Shown here: positions 7,847 through 18,403 of the stretch, in pieces
How positions within the stretch are numbered: position 1 is the first letter of the stretch
Layout of the letters: the number at the start of each line of letters is the position of its first letter
Source of the DNA: Lewinellaceae bacterium SD302
GTDB lineage: Bacteria; Bacteroidota; Bacteroidia; Chitinophagales; Saprospiraceae
Length of the DNA: 46,129 nt
Assembly: GCA_002591745.1 (NCBI GenBank)
Contig: PDLQ01000037.1
Location: 1 to 46,129 of the forward strand
Reading direction: 5' to 3'
The notes under the pieces: model-generated
What the model saw: the letters and a program-made list of their open reading frames with translations, nothing else
Databases searched by the model: none
Told to the model about the DNA's origin: nothing
Made by a program: the position numbers and the translations under genes

Positions 7847-10633
7847 ATGCGACCTGACTTCTTTCTGCTACTGGCGTGTTTGCTATCCCTGACGCTGGAT
7901 GCACAATCCACTCCGGATTGCGCGGCTACCCAAGACGAATATTCTCGTAGCCAGATGACGGAACTTCGTCAACGCGCCAGAGAACATACGCAGACCTTCC
8001 AGGCCGGGGCCGAAGATGGGGCGTCGATCATCAATGTACCGGTACAGGTCCACATCATTCGCCGCAGTGACGGAAGTGATGGAATGACGGTCGAAGAATG
8101 GGAAGCTGCCCTGGGCAATGCCAATGATTACTACGCCGAGGCCGACCTGTATTTCTTTGATTGTAATCCACCGAATTTCATCGACAACGATGCTTATTTC
8201 GACTTTGAAGCAAATCCAGACCAAGGGAATATCATGCCGTTCAATCAGGTAGCTGACGTGATGAACGTTTACGTACCGGGGGGTGAGTTGATCAGCTTTG
8301 GTGGAAATAGCATTTGTGGTTACGCTTACTTCCCATACAGCTCCTTCGATGTGATCGTGACGAAGTACGACTGTATGGTGAACGGGACCACCTTCGTTCA
8401 CGAAATCGGCCATTTCTTCGGTCTCTACCACACCCATGGCACCACTGACTGCGGCGAACTGACCGATGAACTGGTGAATGGCAGCAACTGTGCCAACGCC
8501 GGAGATGAAGTCTGTGATACGCCCGCCGACCCGAACCTGAGAGGATTGGGATGCGATGTTTTCCTGGTCAGTGAAGATTGCAACTATCTGGGTGACACCC
8601 TCGATGCCAACGGCGAAGCATTTGATCCGGACGTGAATAACATTATGTCCTATTCTCGCAAAGAATGTCGAACTTATTTATCTCCGGAGCAGTACGCCCG
8701 GGCAAATTTTTACGCCGTCACGGCTCGTGATTATCTGATTTGTAGCAATGGTTGTACGGCTCCGGAAGCTCAATTTACCTACGAACTCATTGATGGTGTG
8801 GTTGCATTTACGAACCAGACCATAGCCGGGAACGAATATAACTGGGTGCTGGACATTGCCCCGCCCTACACTGGCGAGACGCCGGAGCCGGTAGCTTATC
8901 CACCCGGGGCTTACGAAGTTTGTCTGACGGCAGAGAACGAATGTGGCGCCAATCAACATTGCCAAACGGTACTCGTGCCGGAGAACAACGAAGGGCTGGT
9001 CTTCAGTCTGGGCGAAGCTGAATGTATCGAGGCTGGAGAACCGGTAAATATTCCGATCGTTTTTGAAAACTTCGGCGATGTACTAAATTTTCAATTCTCG
9101 GTGACCGTGGAAAAACCATCCGTAGCCCGGTTGACCGGTATTACATTTGAAACCGATTTTATAGCCGGATCGGCTGCCGCGGTCATTAATGATTCAACGG
9201 GAACCCTGATCTGGGACAGCAACGAGCCGGCTTCTTTCCTGGATGGTACCGTAGTAGCTCATCTAAGCCTGGAAGTACTGCCAGGAGCCAACGACAGTAG
9301 CCTGATCATGATCACGGACGAACCGACCGATGCCTACGCTGAGGATGGCGAGGGTGAAGCAATCGCAGTAAGTGGGAATGATGGACAGCTAAGTCGTTGC
9401 CGCTTTGCTATGATGAGTGGAAAGATCAGTCGGGCCGATGGGGCCGGGGTAGCCGGAGTGGATGTTTTCCTGTTCAGTGGCGGAGAAATGATTGAACAGG
9501 CCATGACTGACGCAGCGGGAAACTACGATTTTCAGCAATTGCCCACGCAAGCGGATTATTTGATCACTCCTGATAGAAACGACAACTACCTGAATGGTGT
9601 CAACGCGGGGGATTTGTCGCGGATTCAGCAACATCTATTAAGTGTATCACCGATGACCGGACCTTACCCGATCATTGCCGGGGACGTAAGTGAGCCGGGT
9701 AGCCTGAACTCTGGCGATCTATCTAGAATTCGTCAACTCATTTTGGGAGACATCACGGCCTTTTCCGACGTGGATTCCTGGCGCTTCGTCCGGGCCGATC
9801 ACGTATTTGCGGACGAGGATGAACCGACGGCCGAAAATTTCCCGGAAGCAATTTCAGTTGATAGCCTCGAAGACGATCTGCTGAATGTTGATTTCGTTGC
9901 CATGAAGATGGGCGATGTAAATAATACGGCCTCCAATGAAAGCGAAAGTGAGGTCACTTTTTTGCTCAATTCGGAAGGACTGCCGGTAGTAGGGGAGGCG
10001 TTTTCCGTAGACGTACGGGCAGTAGATTTTGAAAACATGTTAGCCGGTCAATTCTCAATTGGCTGGGACTCTTCCAGGCTCTCCTTCGTTTCGGTCACCG
10101 ATTTTGCCCCCGCACTGAATTTAGCAGCCACGAATTTTAGCTTCGCCCAGACGCAGAACGGCCGTTTGCCATGGGTCTGGTTTACGGTTATGCCAACCAC
10201 TCTGACGGATTCGACGGTGATGTTTCGGATGAATTTTACTATATCTGCCGCAGCCGGGGATAGCATTGGGCTGTGCTTCACTGAGCAGCCGACTTCCTTC
10301 TATTTCGAAAACGAGGAGGAAGAGCTGAGTGCCACTTTCGGAAAATACGCGAGCACGGCATTGCTGGACTCCGGACTTCGGAGACTCAACAACCAAGATC
10401 GCTACACGGTATTTCCTAATCCGGTAAGTGCTGGTGTTTTTCATTTAGGCCAGGAACGGGTCGCCCCATCTCTGGAATCACTACGGATTTTTGATCTGCA
10501 TGCGCGTTTGTTGCTTAGCTGGGACGAGCCAGCTCCAGGATCATATCAGCTTGGCAACTTGCCTGCGGGAGTGTATCAGTTAGTGATACAGGATGCCGAT
10601 GGAATTCAGGTGGAGCGTTTGGTGGTGGAGTAA
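7847..10633 (+). CDS. Secreted M43-type zinc metalloprotease with cohesin/dockerin-like modules and T9SS signal
   Basis: The chosen start gives a clean signal peptide (MRPDFFLLLACLLSLTLDAQS); the longer frame from 7793 would bury it. The catalytic domain has HEIGHFFGLYH (H185, E186, H189, H195) and the Met-turn NIMSYS (Met267), the metzincin arrangement of M43 cytophagalysin/pappalysin peptidases. Next come a PKD-like segment (about 300-380), a cohesin-like domain (about 387-525), a Cna-B-like domain (530-575), a dockerin-like helix pair (GDLSRIQQ and GDLSRIRQ, about 582-630) with SWRFVRADHVF, a second cohesin-like domain (700-835), and a T9SS type A sorting domain (YTVFPNPVSAG, 853-928). It should act outside the cell on proteins or peptides. 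The part after the protease is closely paralogous to the protein encoded at 43400-46129. Confidence 0.9.
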   Translation: MRPDFFLLLACLLSLTLDAQSTPDCAATQDEYSRSQMTELRQRAREHTQTFQAGAEDGASIINVPVQVHIIRRSDGSDGMTVEEWEAALGNANDYYAEADLYFFDCNPPNFIDNDAYFDFEANPDQGNIMPFNQVADVMNVYVPGGELISFGGNSICGYAYFPYSSFDVIVTKYDCMVNGTTFVHEIGHFFGLYHTHGTTDCGELTDELVNGSNCANAGDEVCDTPADPNLRGLGCDVFLVSEDCNYLGDTLDANGEAFDPDVNNIMSYSRKECRTYLSPEQYARANFYAVTARDYLICSNGCTAPEAQFTYELIDGVVAFTNQTIAGNEYNWVLDIAPPYTGETPEPVAYPPGAYEVCLTAENECGANQHCQTVLVPENNEGLVFSLGEAECIEAGEPVNIPIVFENFGDVLNFQFSVTVEKPSVARLTGITFETDFIAGSAAAVINDSTGTLIWDSNEPASFLDGTVVAHLSLEVLPGANDSSLIMITDEPTDAYAEDGEGEAIAVSGNDGQLSRCRFAMMSGKISRADGAGVAGVDVFLFSGGEMIEQAMTDAAGNYDFQQLPTQADYLITPDRNDNYLNGVNAGDLSRIQQHLLSVSPMTGPYPIIAGDVSEPGSLNSGDLSRIRQLILGDITAFSDVDSWRFVRADHVFADEDEPTAENFPEAISVDSLEDDLLNVDFVAMKMGDVNNTASNESESEVTFLLNSEGLPVVGEAFSVDVRAVDFENMLAGQFSIGWDSSRLSFVSVTDFAPALNLAATNFSFAQTQNGRLPWVWFTVMPTTLTDSTVMFRMNFTISAAAGDSIGLCFTEQPTSFYFENEEEELSATFGKYASTALLDSGLRRLNNQDRYTVFPNPVSAGVFHLGQERVAPSLESLRIFDLHARLLLSWDEPAPGSYQLGNLPAGVYQLVIQDADGIQVERLVVE

Positions 10634-10976
10634 ATAGACTTGCGTGTCTTTCACAGGTTTTTGACTAGCAACTCCGAGGACCACCGATGGGACGATCACC
10701 GAAGGTAAAGTAGCAAAGTTTATTACGTCGTCGTCAGTACGCTCGACGCAGGAGGCGGCCTGAAGACTGGATTCAAAAAATCAAGATTTTGGATTATAAA
10801 GTTATTCAGCCACGCTCCCAGCGAGTAGGCTCGGAACTCAATTGTACTATGTTAGGGATTAGCCGGTCCAATTTTGCCGTCCCGACTCCGTCAAGGGCTA
10901 GCAAAAACTGCGGGCTAGGGTATCCACAGCGTTGCGTATCTTTGCAATCATCCCAGGAACTGATCGTTTAACATCC
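10634..10976. other. Intergenic region with promoter, no gene seen
   Basis: These 343 bp separate two genes for secreted proteins. They hold the -7 box at 10937 and a near match to the dispersed core (TAAAGTAGC, about 10705-10714). I see no convincing terminator hairpin and no coding potential beyond a short chance frame at 10789-10971. Confidence 0.5.
10937..10944 (+). promoter_or_regulatory. Promoter -7 box TATCTTTG for the giant T9SS type B protein
   Basis: This is an exact TAnnTTTG match 32 bp before the ATG at 10977. No obvious -33 TTG at the usual spacing. Confidence 0.6.
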
Positions 10977-13900
10977 ATGTCCATTCGTCTCCTTTTGCTG
11001 CTGGCCCTTGTGGCGGCATCGGTTGGCCGGCTGACCGCCCAGAATTGCGGTAGTCGGGATACCGTATTAGTGCAAGCCGAAGGCTCAACGGATTATAACC
11101 TGACGATCTCCGATCTCGTCAATCCGGACCTTTCTTCACCCACTCAGGGCTTGTGTGGCGTAGAGCTCAGTTTCGCTCACCAATACGTTTACGACGTGGT
11201 GATCACGCTCACCAGCCCCGCCGGGCAGACGGTGACCCTCATCGGGCCGGATAATAACCAGAGCCGGCCGCCATCTATTTTCGCCCGTTGGTTCATCGAC
11301 TTCAGTCAGTGCACCGATCCTACGGACCCCGACCCCGGAGCCCCGGCCGTGTGGAATAACAATCATCCTTTTAATTGGGCGATCGGCGGTTTGTACGACG
11401 GTACTTACCACCCAAGTGTAGGCTGCCTGGAGGATTTTAACCTGGGGTCGGCTAATGGTCAGTGGAACCTGAATATTGAAAGCAACCGCCCCGGTGCGGA
11501 TGGAGCGGTTATTAACTTCCGACTGATTTTTTGTGACGATGTCGGCTTCGATTGTTGTTTCGCCGACGCCGGAACCATCGACGACGGTAGTCTGCTCCGC
11601 TGCGAAGGGCACCCCGACCTGGAACTGGATTTGCCCCCTACCTACCTGCAACCCCGACCGGACACCAACGAATACGATTATGCCCACGCTGTTTTCCTGG
11701 ACGATGGCTTCATTGGCCTGGACAGTACCCTAGACCTGACAACCTACGCCCCCGGCAGCTATGAACTCTGTGGATTCAGTTTCCGGCGGGGAGAACTGGA
11801 TGATCTGCCACCCGATGACGGAACCTTCTCCCAGCAAGCCTTCCGCGACGACTTGGCCAGTCTGACGCCAATGCTTTGTGCAGACCTGTCGCCACTCTGC
11901 TACTCGGTAGAAATTCTGCCGTTGGTGGATACGACTTTCCTGAACGAGACGATCTGTGTGGGCGACGAAGTAATTGTCGGTGGAAACAACTACAACACAA
12001 CCGGAGTGTACGTGAATGACCTGGTTGGTGTCGGGCTCTGCGATAGTGTCGTGGTATTGGACCTGGAAGTCGTTGCTCAACTGGAAACGACCGTGGATAC
12101 GACCATCTGCTTCGGAGAAAGCTATTCGGTTGGCATTAATACTTATTCGGTCACGGGAACCTTTGAAGACACCCTGCTTTCTTCTTTTGGCTGTGACAGT
12201 ATTGTTACGACCAACCTCGTCGTCAGAGCAGAAAACACGGCTACTTTGATAGTCAGCATCTGCCAGGGAGATACACTGTACGTTGGGGGCGAAGCCTTTT
12301 TCACCAGTGTCATGACCAGCCGCGTACTAACCGACCAATTCGGCTGCGACAGTACCGTTTCTATCGATCTGAGTGTGCTGAACCCAACTATCGATCTGGG
12401 CCTCGTCCCGGAACTGAACTGTTTTTCTGAAAACGTAACCGTAGATGCTTCGGCCTCTGTGACCCAATTCATTGCCCAATATCGCTGGCTGAACCTGGCG
12501 GATGAGCTGCTGGGTGTAGGTCAAACGCTGACGACCGATACGGCCGGTACCTTCGTCCTGGAACTCACTGAAACCCACCTGGGGAACAGTTGTACGGTGC
12601 GTGATACCTTCGAGATTCTGGACCGTACTACTTTGCCCATTGTCGACGGCGGTCCCGCAGATACGCTGACCTGTGACGTCACCTCCGTGGACCTGGGCGG
12701 ACTGCTGACCAGTGCCGGCCCCGAATTTACTTACCTCTGGACGGGGCCACCCGGTGCCGGTTTTCTAGACCCAACTGATGTAGCCATTACCCGTACGACC
12801 ACCCCGGGCATTTATGAGCTCCTGGTGGTTAACGAGCAAACCGGCTGCCGCGATAGCGTGAGCGTGGAAATAGAGCAAGACACCTTACGGCCGTTGGCTA
12901 CCATCAGCGGTGGAGGAGTGCTGGATTGCGCCGTAAATTCGATCCTACTGTGGACGGATAGCCTGCAAACGGGCTTCCCGGAACTGGAATTTAGCTGGAC
13001 CTCGACCTGTCTTTCTGCTCCGGTCATAGGCAACCAACTGAACGTTAGCTGTGCGGGAGATTATCAACTGACCGTACGGAATCTGCGTACGGGGTGTACG
13101 CGGATTGCAACTACCACCATTACCGAAAACAGGGTGTTGCCCCAGGCGGTAATCGATCCACCGGAGATATTGACTTGTTTTAATCCAACGGTCACACTGG
13201 ACGGAAGTGGGAGTAGCCCCGCTGCCAACCTGAGCTACGACTGGCACGAAGTAAGTGGGCCTACGCTTGGCGTAAATCCTACCCAGGACGTCACCACCGG
13301 CGGAAACTACGAGCTACTGGTGATTGACAATACCAACTCCTGCCGCGATAGCGTCACTGTTACCGTCCAGACCGATCAGACCCTGCCACTGGTGGATGCC
13401 GGTCCGGATACGACGGCTCTGACTTGTTACCAATCTACCCAGTTCATCGGCGGCCCAGGTAGTAGTCAGGGACCAGAGTTTGAATACGCCTGGACGATTG
13501 TTGGTTTGCCGCTGGACACTATTGGCACCGACCCAACCTTATTCGTAGAAGCACCCGGTGGCTATTTTCAGTTGGCGGTCATCGACCTGAGTAATGGCTG
13601 TGTAGCTTTCGACAGCAGTCGGGTACTCAACCAACTGGACACTCCTTTCGTGCGGATCGCCCCGCCAATCGAATTCGGTTGCTTTGTCGATACCGTTTTC
13701 ATCGACGCTTCGGCGACTTTTCTTGGTTTTGACGCTCTTCTGGAATGGTCGGGAGGCCCTTGTCTGCCGGATGATCCGAGCGGCTCCGTGATCGGTGTGG
13801 AATGTCCCGGTATTTATAGCCTGACCGTCACTAATCTTGATAACGGTTGTGTAGGGGATAGTACAGTCACCGTGGAGCTGGCTCCGAATTCGGTCATCGC

Positions 13901-16900
13901 TTTACTGCCGGATAGTGCCTTTATCGACTGTGTGAGTGGAGTTACCAACATCAATACTGATCTCAGTACACCCTCCGTAACCCGCGAATGGTTGCTTGAT
14001 GGTGTCCCCGTGAGCCTGATCGGCAACAATCCATTGGTCACCGTGCCGGGCACTTATACTATGATAATCGGCAACTTCGACGGTAGCTGTACGGATACGG
14101 CATCCATCGAGGTCGTTGCGGACTGCCCTTTGCTCTCCATTATTGCGCCACCGGATAGCCTGACCTGCGGTAACACCCAAGTATTGCTGGATGCATCTAC
14201 GAGTATTCCCGATGACCCGGCGGCCAGTAGTATCGAGTGGTTGATCCCCGTAGCAGCCTGTGCCCAGCCAGGGGGCAACGAGCGCCAGATCATCGTGGCC
14301 TGTGCCGGCATCTACGGCTTTGTAGTTACGGATAACCTGACCGGAATGTCGGATACGGCTTACGTGGAGGTAGTCCAGGACTTGGTTGAACCGATCGTAG
14401 ATGCTGGCCCCAATGACACCCTCACTTGTGACCAGCCGCTGATAACGCTGGACGCCGTAAACTCTGAGCAAGACCCGCGCTTCCTCTTTGTCTGGACCAA
14501 CACCAGCGGTGATACCATCGACATCGGTCAGACGGCCCAGGTCAATCAGCCGGGTATTTATTTTTTACGGGTACGGAACGTGGAAACGGATTGCGAAGCC
14601 ACCGACGCAGTAACGATTTTCCGGGATGTCTCCACGCCGGACCTGGATTTTGGCGAAGTACTGATCCCTTGCGCCGAAGACAGTTTTGCCATTACGGTAT
14701 TTACCGATCCGTCGGATGGTAACTACACTTTTGACTGGAGCGGGCCGCTGGTGGTGGCCCAGCAAGACAGCTCTACAGCGCTGGTGGGCCAGGAGGGTGT
14801 TTATACGGCTACGGTCACCAATCTGGACAACGGATGCCCGATCTCTGCCGACATAAGCCTGGAGCAGTTGCCCTGTCCACCCTGCCTGGAGTTGCGCGAT
14901 ACGGCCTTCACTTGCCTGGCGGATATCATTTTTCTTCAGCCGGATTTCTGCGAAACTTGCTTCAACTGCACCTTTCAATGGTTTCGCGACGGACAGCCCA
15001 TTGTTGGAGCCACCAGTGATATACTGGGTATCGACGAACCGGGTAACTACCGGGTCAGAGTAGTCAACGGTTTTGGTCTTTCTAGTCAGGCAACCGTTAC
15101 CGTAGGCGATTTGAGGGTGTTGCCGGAAGTGGCCGCCGGCCCGGATCGCTTCTTTACCTGCGATAGCAGCAGCGTTCTTCTCGGCCGCGAGATCGTCGAT
15201 ACAATTTTTGGCTTCACTTACCAATGGATTGATCCGGCCGGGAACCCGATTCCCGGTGCGACTTCCAATTACCTCAACGTGACCGAGCCGGGTATTTATG
15301 GCTTGCAAAGTAGCAATGCCGTTAGCAACTGTGATGTGATTGACTCCGTAACGGTCGGCTATGATACTCTTCCTCCGGTGGCCGATGCCGGTGATCCGGT
15401 CGAACTAACCTGTAATGACCCCTTGGATGTACTGAACGGTCAGGGAACAACTACGGGTAGTGCGATCGACTATATATGGTCCGGCGGGCCGACGAACGCC
15501 TGTTTGGAAGGGGCGAATACCCTAAGCCCCATCGTCGCTTGCGGCGGCACTTATGAACTCTGGGTGAGGGATAACCGCAACGGCTGTATCAGTCAGGATA
15601 CGGTGGTGGTCACGGCTTCGGACCAAATACCCCAGATCATTCCACTGGAAGATACCGTCTTCAATTGCGTGGTCGGTGAGATCACGCTGGAGCCTTTCGT
15701 GGAAGACCCGACATTCTTGTCCCGCTGGTGTGAGTTGGACGTTAACGGAGACACCATTCCGGGCAGTTGTACCAACGGGGCTCAACTGGTGGCCGATGCG
15801 CCGGGTAACTACGCCTACGTGGTGACCAACCCGGCTACCGGTTGCTTTACCGGCTTCCAGGTACTCGTGGGAGAGGATTTTCAGTCACCGACCGCGCTGG
15901 TGGGGCTTTCCGATACTTTTTATTGTACGCTGGATAGTCTGGCATTGCCGGGTGGTGGCCTGACCGTGAGTGGAGCAGAACCACTTTATCAATGGACCTC
16001 CCAAACTGGTTTCTTCGTGGGTAGTAGCAATTCGGATACGGCTTATGCTTTCCAGCCAGATCGTTACTACCTGACAGTCATTGACCCGGTCAACGGCTGT
16101 TCGGCCCTGGATTCTATCGACTTTTTCCAGGACATCACCGCCCCGGACGCAGAGGCTGGACTAGATACCAGTCTGAATTGCCAGCGACGACAATTGCGCC
16201 TGCAAGGGCAGGGTTCTACGTTCTCCGGCCAAGTCGTCTATAATTGGATGACCCTGGATGGAAATATTGTTGCAAACGCAAACGCCGTCGACCCGCTGAT
16301 CGATCATCCCGGTAGCTATTTGTTCAGCGTCACCGACCCAGTCAACAGCTGTACTACCCAAGACATTGTTTTGGTGACGGAGGATACGATCAGACCTCAG
16401 GCTGCCTTCGTAGCCGGAACGGATTTCTCAATCAATTGCTATGATCCGGAAACCCTGTTGGATGCCTCGGCCAGTACCGGGTCTACGACATCAAGTCTGA
16501 CGTACGGCTGGCGCAGCCAGGGCGTGGGCACCGACCTCAATGGACTGACGACCGAACAGGTAACTGTTAATGCGGCTGGCAGCTATCAGCTTTACGTGGA
16601 AGACCCAGTGAATCAATGTCGGGACACCTTAGCCTTCAACATTGTCTCCGATTTTGTGGAGCCCCAGGTCGGTCTGCCCCCGAACGAACCGATCGACTGT
16701 CGCCAAACGTCGGTTGTATTACAGCCCAATGCCCCTAATGATAACGGTAACTATAATTACTACTGGATTGCCCAGCCCGCCGGAGATACAATCGGTACGG
16801 AGATGAACCAGATCATCAGCAATGCGGGGAACTATCTACTGAGCGTCCAGGATGAGTTAAATGGCTGTGTGCGGTCAGTCGAACGAGCGATTGTAGCGAA

Positions 16901-17933
16901 CATCGACTTGCCGGAGGTAGTCATCGACCTGCCACCGGTGCTGAACTGTGATCGCTCCTTCGTATTGCTGAACGGCCAGGGGTCGGAGCAGGGAGGTAAT
17001 ATGACACCAGTCTGGACGACGATCGGAGGCCAGCTGGGCACCCGTCCCGGCCCTTATCAACAGCTTGCCCTGGAAGCGGGCAGCTATGTTTTGACGGTAG
17101 AGAACAATGAAAATGGTTGTATCAACGCCGATACCGTTATCGTAGAACGGGACGCCCGCTTTATCGACGCCCTGGAATTGGAAACCATCGACGCCAGTTG
17201 TCTGGATCAATTGAGCGGAGGTGTCATGGTGTTAGGCGTTGAAGGAGGAACACCACCTTACCGCTTCCGGGTGGATGGTGGACTACTGACGGATCGACTG
17301 GTTTACGAAGACCTCCCTCTGGGCACTTACGACATCGAGGTAGTTGACAGTAGTGGCTGTAACCGAATCGAAAGCTTCTCCATTCTGGAAAGTGAACAAT
17401 TACAAGTTGCCCTCGGGCCGGATGAAACCATCCGTTTGGGCGACAGCATTGCCCTTGATTTTGTAGTCAGTCAGCCGGATTACGATACCTTGATCTGGAG
17501 TTCCCAGGGGCCGCTGCCAGTACCAGGAGAATTACCCGCCTACGTAAGTCCTGCGTTTGGGGCTACTTATGTTCTCACGGTTATTGATAGTAACGGCTGC
17601 CGGGCGTCGGACGATATCCGGATCGACGTAATCAACGCCATTGATGTCTTCGTGCCCACCGCCTTCAGCCCGAATGGTGACAACACGAACGATCTTTTCT
17701 TTCCCCACGCCGGACCACAGGTGCGCAAGGTGCGTAGATTTCTGATCTTTGATCGTTGGGGTAATCTTGTCCACGAAGCCGAAGACTTTGAGGCCGGCGA
17801 CCCGCTGGCCGGCTGGGATGGTCGCTTGAACGACCGACCTTTGAATACGAATACCTTCGTTTGGCAGCTGGAGTTGGAACTGGCGAGCGGGGAGGTGATT
17901 TGGCTTTATGGCGATGTGGTTTTGTTGCGGTGA
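10977..17933 (+). CDS. Giant repeat-rich surface protein with P-domain-like N-terminus and T9SS type B sorting domain
   Basis: The start at 10977 gives a typical signal peptide (MSIRLLLLLALVAASVGRLTAQ); an upstream in-frame start at 10932 would precede the promoter box. The protein is 2318 residues. After the signal comes a P-domain-like region (about 25-185: VVITLTSPAGQTVTLIGPD, GQWNLNIESNRPGADG), then three short repeats each ending near CDSxV (about 322-475), then a long array of about 95-residue Ig/PKD-like repeats of the form xVDAGPDxxLTC...W...PGxYxLxVxNxxxGCxxxDxVxV, one SprB-like repeat (GGTPPYRFRVDGG), and a type B C-terminal domain (VFVPTAFSPNGDNTNDLF..., about 2221-2318). Such proteins are large surface or released adhesins, related in organisation to SprB of gliding bacteria. 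No catalytic domain is visible. Each repeat has a conserved cysteine pair. Confidence 0.9.
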   Translation: MSIRLLLLLALVAASVGRLTAQNCGSRDTVLVQAEGSTDYNLTISDLVNPDLSSPTQGLCGVELSFAHQYVYDVVITLTSPAGQTVTLIGPDNNQSRPPSIFARWFIDFSQCTDPTDPDPGAPAVWNNNHPFNWAIGGLYDGTYHPSVGCLEDFNLGSANGQWNLNIESNRPGADGAVINFRLIFCDDVGFDCCFADAGTIDDGSLLRCEGHPDLELDLPPTYLQPRPDTNEYDYAHAVFLDDGFIGLDSTLDLTTYAPGSYELCGFSFRRGELDDLPPDDGTFSQQAFRDDLASLTPMLCADLSPLCYSVEILPLVDTTFLNETICVGDEVIVGGNNYNTTGVYVNDLVGVGLCDSVVVLDLEVVAQLETTVDTTICFGESYSVGINTYSVTGTFEDTLLSSFGCDSIVTTNLVVRAENTATLIVSICQGDTLYVGGEAFFTSVMTSRVLTDQFGCDSTVSIDLSVLNPTIDLGLVPELNCFSENVTVDASASVTQFIAQYRWLNLADELLGVGQTLTTDTAGTFVLELTETHLGNSCTVRDTFEILDRTTLPIVDGGPADTLTCDVTSVDLGGLLTSAGPEFTYLWTGPPGAGFLDPTDVAITRTTTPGIYELLVVNEQTGCRDSVSVEIEQDTLRPLATISGGGVLDCAVNSILLWTDSLQTGFPELEFSWTSTCLSAPVIGNQLNVSCAGDYQLTVRNLRTGCTRIATTTITENRVLPQAVIDPPEILTCFNPTVTLDGSGSSPAANLSYDWHEVSGPTLGVNPTQDVTTGGNYELLVIDNTNSCRDSVTVTVQTDQTLPLVDAGPDTTALTCYQSTQFIGGPGSSQGPEFEYAWTIVGLPLDTIGTDPTLFVEAPGGYFQLAVIDLSNGCVAFDSSRVLNQLDTPFVRIAPPIEFGCFVDTVFIDASATFLGFDALLEWSGGPCLPDDPSGSVIGVECPGIYSLTVTNLDNGCVGDSTVTVELAPNSVIALLPDSAFIDCVSGVTNINTDLSTPSVTREWLLDGVPVSLIGNNPLVTVPGTYTMIIGNFDGSCTDTASIEVVADCPLLSIIAPPDSLTCGNTQVLLDASTSIPDDPAASSIEWLIPVAACAQPGGNERQIIVACAGIYGFVVTDNLTGMSDTAYVEVVQDLVEPIVDAGPNDTLTCDQPLITLDAVNSEQDPRFLFVWTNTSGDTIDIGQTAQVNQPGIYFLRVRNVETDCEATDAVTIFRDVSTPDLDFGEVLIPCAEDSFAITVFTDPSDGNYTFDWSGPLVVAQQDSSTALVGQEGVYTATVTNLDNGCPISADISLEQLPCPPCLELRDTAFTCLADIIFLQPDFCETCFNCTFQWFRDGQPIVGATSDILGIDEPGNYRVRVVNGFGLSSQATVTVGDLRVLPEVAAGPDRFFTCDSSSVLLGREIVDTIFGFTYQWIDPAGNPIPGATSNYLNVTEPGIYGLQSSNAVSNCDVIDSVTVGYDTLPPVADAGDPVELTCNDPLDVLNGQGTTTGSAIDYIWSGGPTNACLEGANTLSPIVACGGTYELWVRDNRNGCISQDTVVVTASDQIPQIIPLEDTVFNCVVGEITLEPFVEDPTFLSRWCELDVNGDTIPGSCTNGAQLVADAPGNYAYVVTNPATGCFTGFQVLVGEDFQSPTALVGLSDTFYCTLDSLALPGGGLTVSGAEPLYQWTSQTGFFVGSSNSDTAYAFQPDRYYLTVIDPVNGCSALDSIDFFQDITAPDAEAGLDTSLNCQRRQLRLQGQGSTFSGQVVYNWMTLDGNIVANANAVDPLIDHPGSYLFSVTDPVNSCTTQDIVLVTEDTIRPQAAFVAGTDFSINCYDPETLLDASASTGSTTSSLTYGWRSQGVGTDLNGLTTEQVTVNAAGSYQLYVEDPVNQCRDTLAFNIVSDFVEPQVGLPPNEPIDCRQTSVVLQPNAPNDNGNYNYYWIAQPAGDTIGTEMNQIISNAGNYLLSVQDELNGCVRSVERAIVANIDLPEVVIDLPPVLNCDRSFVLLNGQGSEQGGNMTPVWTTIGGQLGTRPGPYQQLALEAGSYVLTVENNENGCINADTVIVERDARFIDALELETIDASCLDQLSGGVMVLGVEGGTPPYRFRVDGGLLTDRLVYEDLPLGTYDIEVVDSSGCNRIESFSILESEQLQVALGPDETIRLGDSIALDFVVSQPDYDTLIWSSQGPLPVPGELPAYVSPAFGATYVLTVIDSNGCRASDDIRIDVINAIDVFVPTAFSPNGDNTNDLFFPHAGPQVRKVRRFLIFDRWGNLVHEAEDFEAGDPLAGWDGRLNDRPLNTNTFVWQLELELASGEVIWLYGDVVLLR

Positions 17934-18198
17934 TATAGCCCCCTCGGCCACACCAGGTTATTTTGACGGCCGCTTTTCCCACCGAGCTTTGCCTATGCCT
18001 ACGTATCGCCGGTTTGCCAGCCGAAAAAACCAACTCGCCAAATTTTCACCTCTTGTGACCGAGGGGAGTATAAAAAGCCAAACAGCTTTAAGTTGTCAGA
18101 CTACAGTTTCGATCATAGTGCTTTCCGAAATCTTTGTCACGCATGAGAATACGCTGAACTCGTTATTATTATAGTGGCAATCACTCGCTCTGGAATAC

Positions 18199-18286
18199 GC
18201 CGCTCTCCGAGCTGCTAAAAATTACAATGCAGCGATTTATAAAAGCAAGTCACTTATGGTCGCGTTGAAGCCGCTAGGAGAGCGGC
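18199..18286. repeat. Imperfect palindrome, possible dispersed element
   Basis: GCCGCTCTCC at 18199-18208 pairs exactly with GGAGAGCGGC at 18277-18286, and weaker complementarity extends on both sides (total about 18194-18291). The spacer is 68 bp and AT-richer. No T-run follows on either strand, so it is not a simple terminator. It could be a MITE remnant or a structured RNA. Confidence 0.55.
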
Positions 18287-18352
18287 ATACTACAAAGCTG
18301 CTGGATGATGAAAACCATTACGAATGATAAAGATCAAATACCCCCTGAAAAG

Positions 18353-18383
18353 TTGAGCCCGACCAATAATTCTCCTACTTTTG
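18353..18383 (+). promoter_or_regulatory. Promoter of marC (TTG, 20 bp, TACTTTTG)
   Basis: TTG at 18353-18355 and TACTTTTG at 18376-18383 match the Bacteroidetes -33 and -7 elements with a 20-bp spacer, 20 bp before the ATG. Confidence 0.75.
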
Positions 18384-18403
18384 CCGCCTAAATCAAAAAG
18401 CGG

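Larger units (their letters stand above)
17934..18403. other. Intergenic region with palindrome and marC promoter
   Basis: These 470 bp contain an imperfect palindrome (arms 18199-18208 and 18277-18286) and the promoter at 18353-18383. An 88-codon frame overlapping the end of the upstream gene (17908-18174) has no protein features, and I reject it. Confidence 0.6.

Noticed and set aside
13902..15308. Long minus-strand open frames inside the giant T9SS gene
   Set aside because: Antisense shadows produced by the repeat codon pattern of the real gene.
17908..18174. 88-codon open frame overlapping the end of the giant T9SS gene
   Set aside because: It begins inside the sorting domain of a certain gene in another frame and has no recognisable features.
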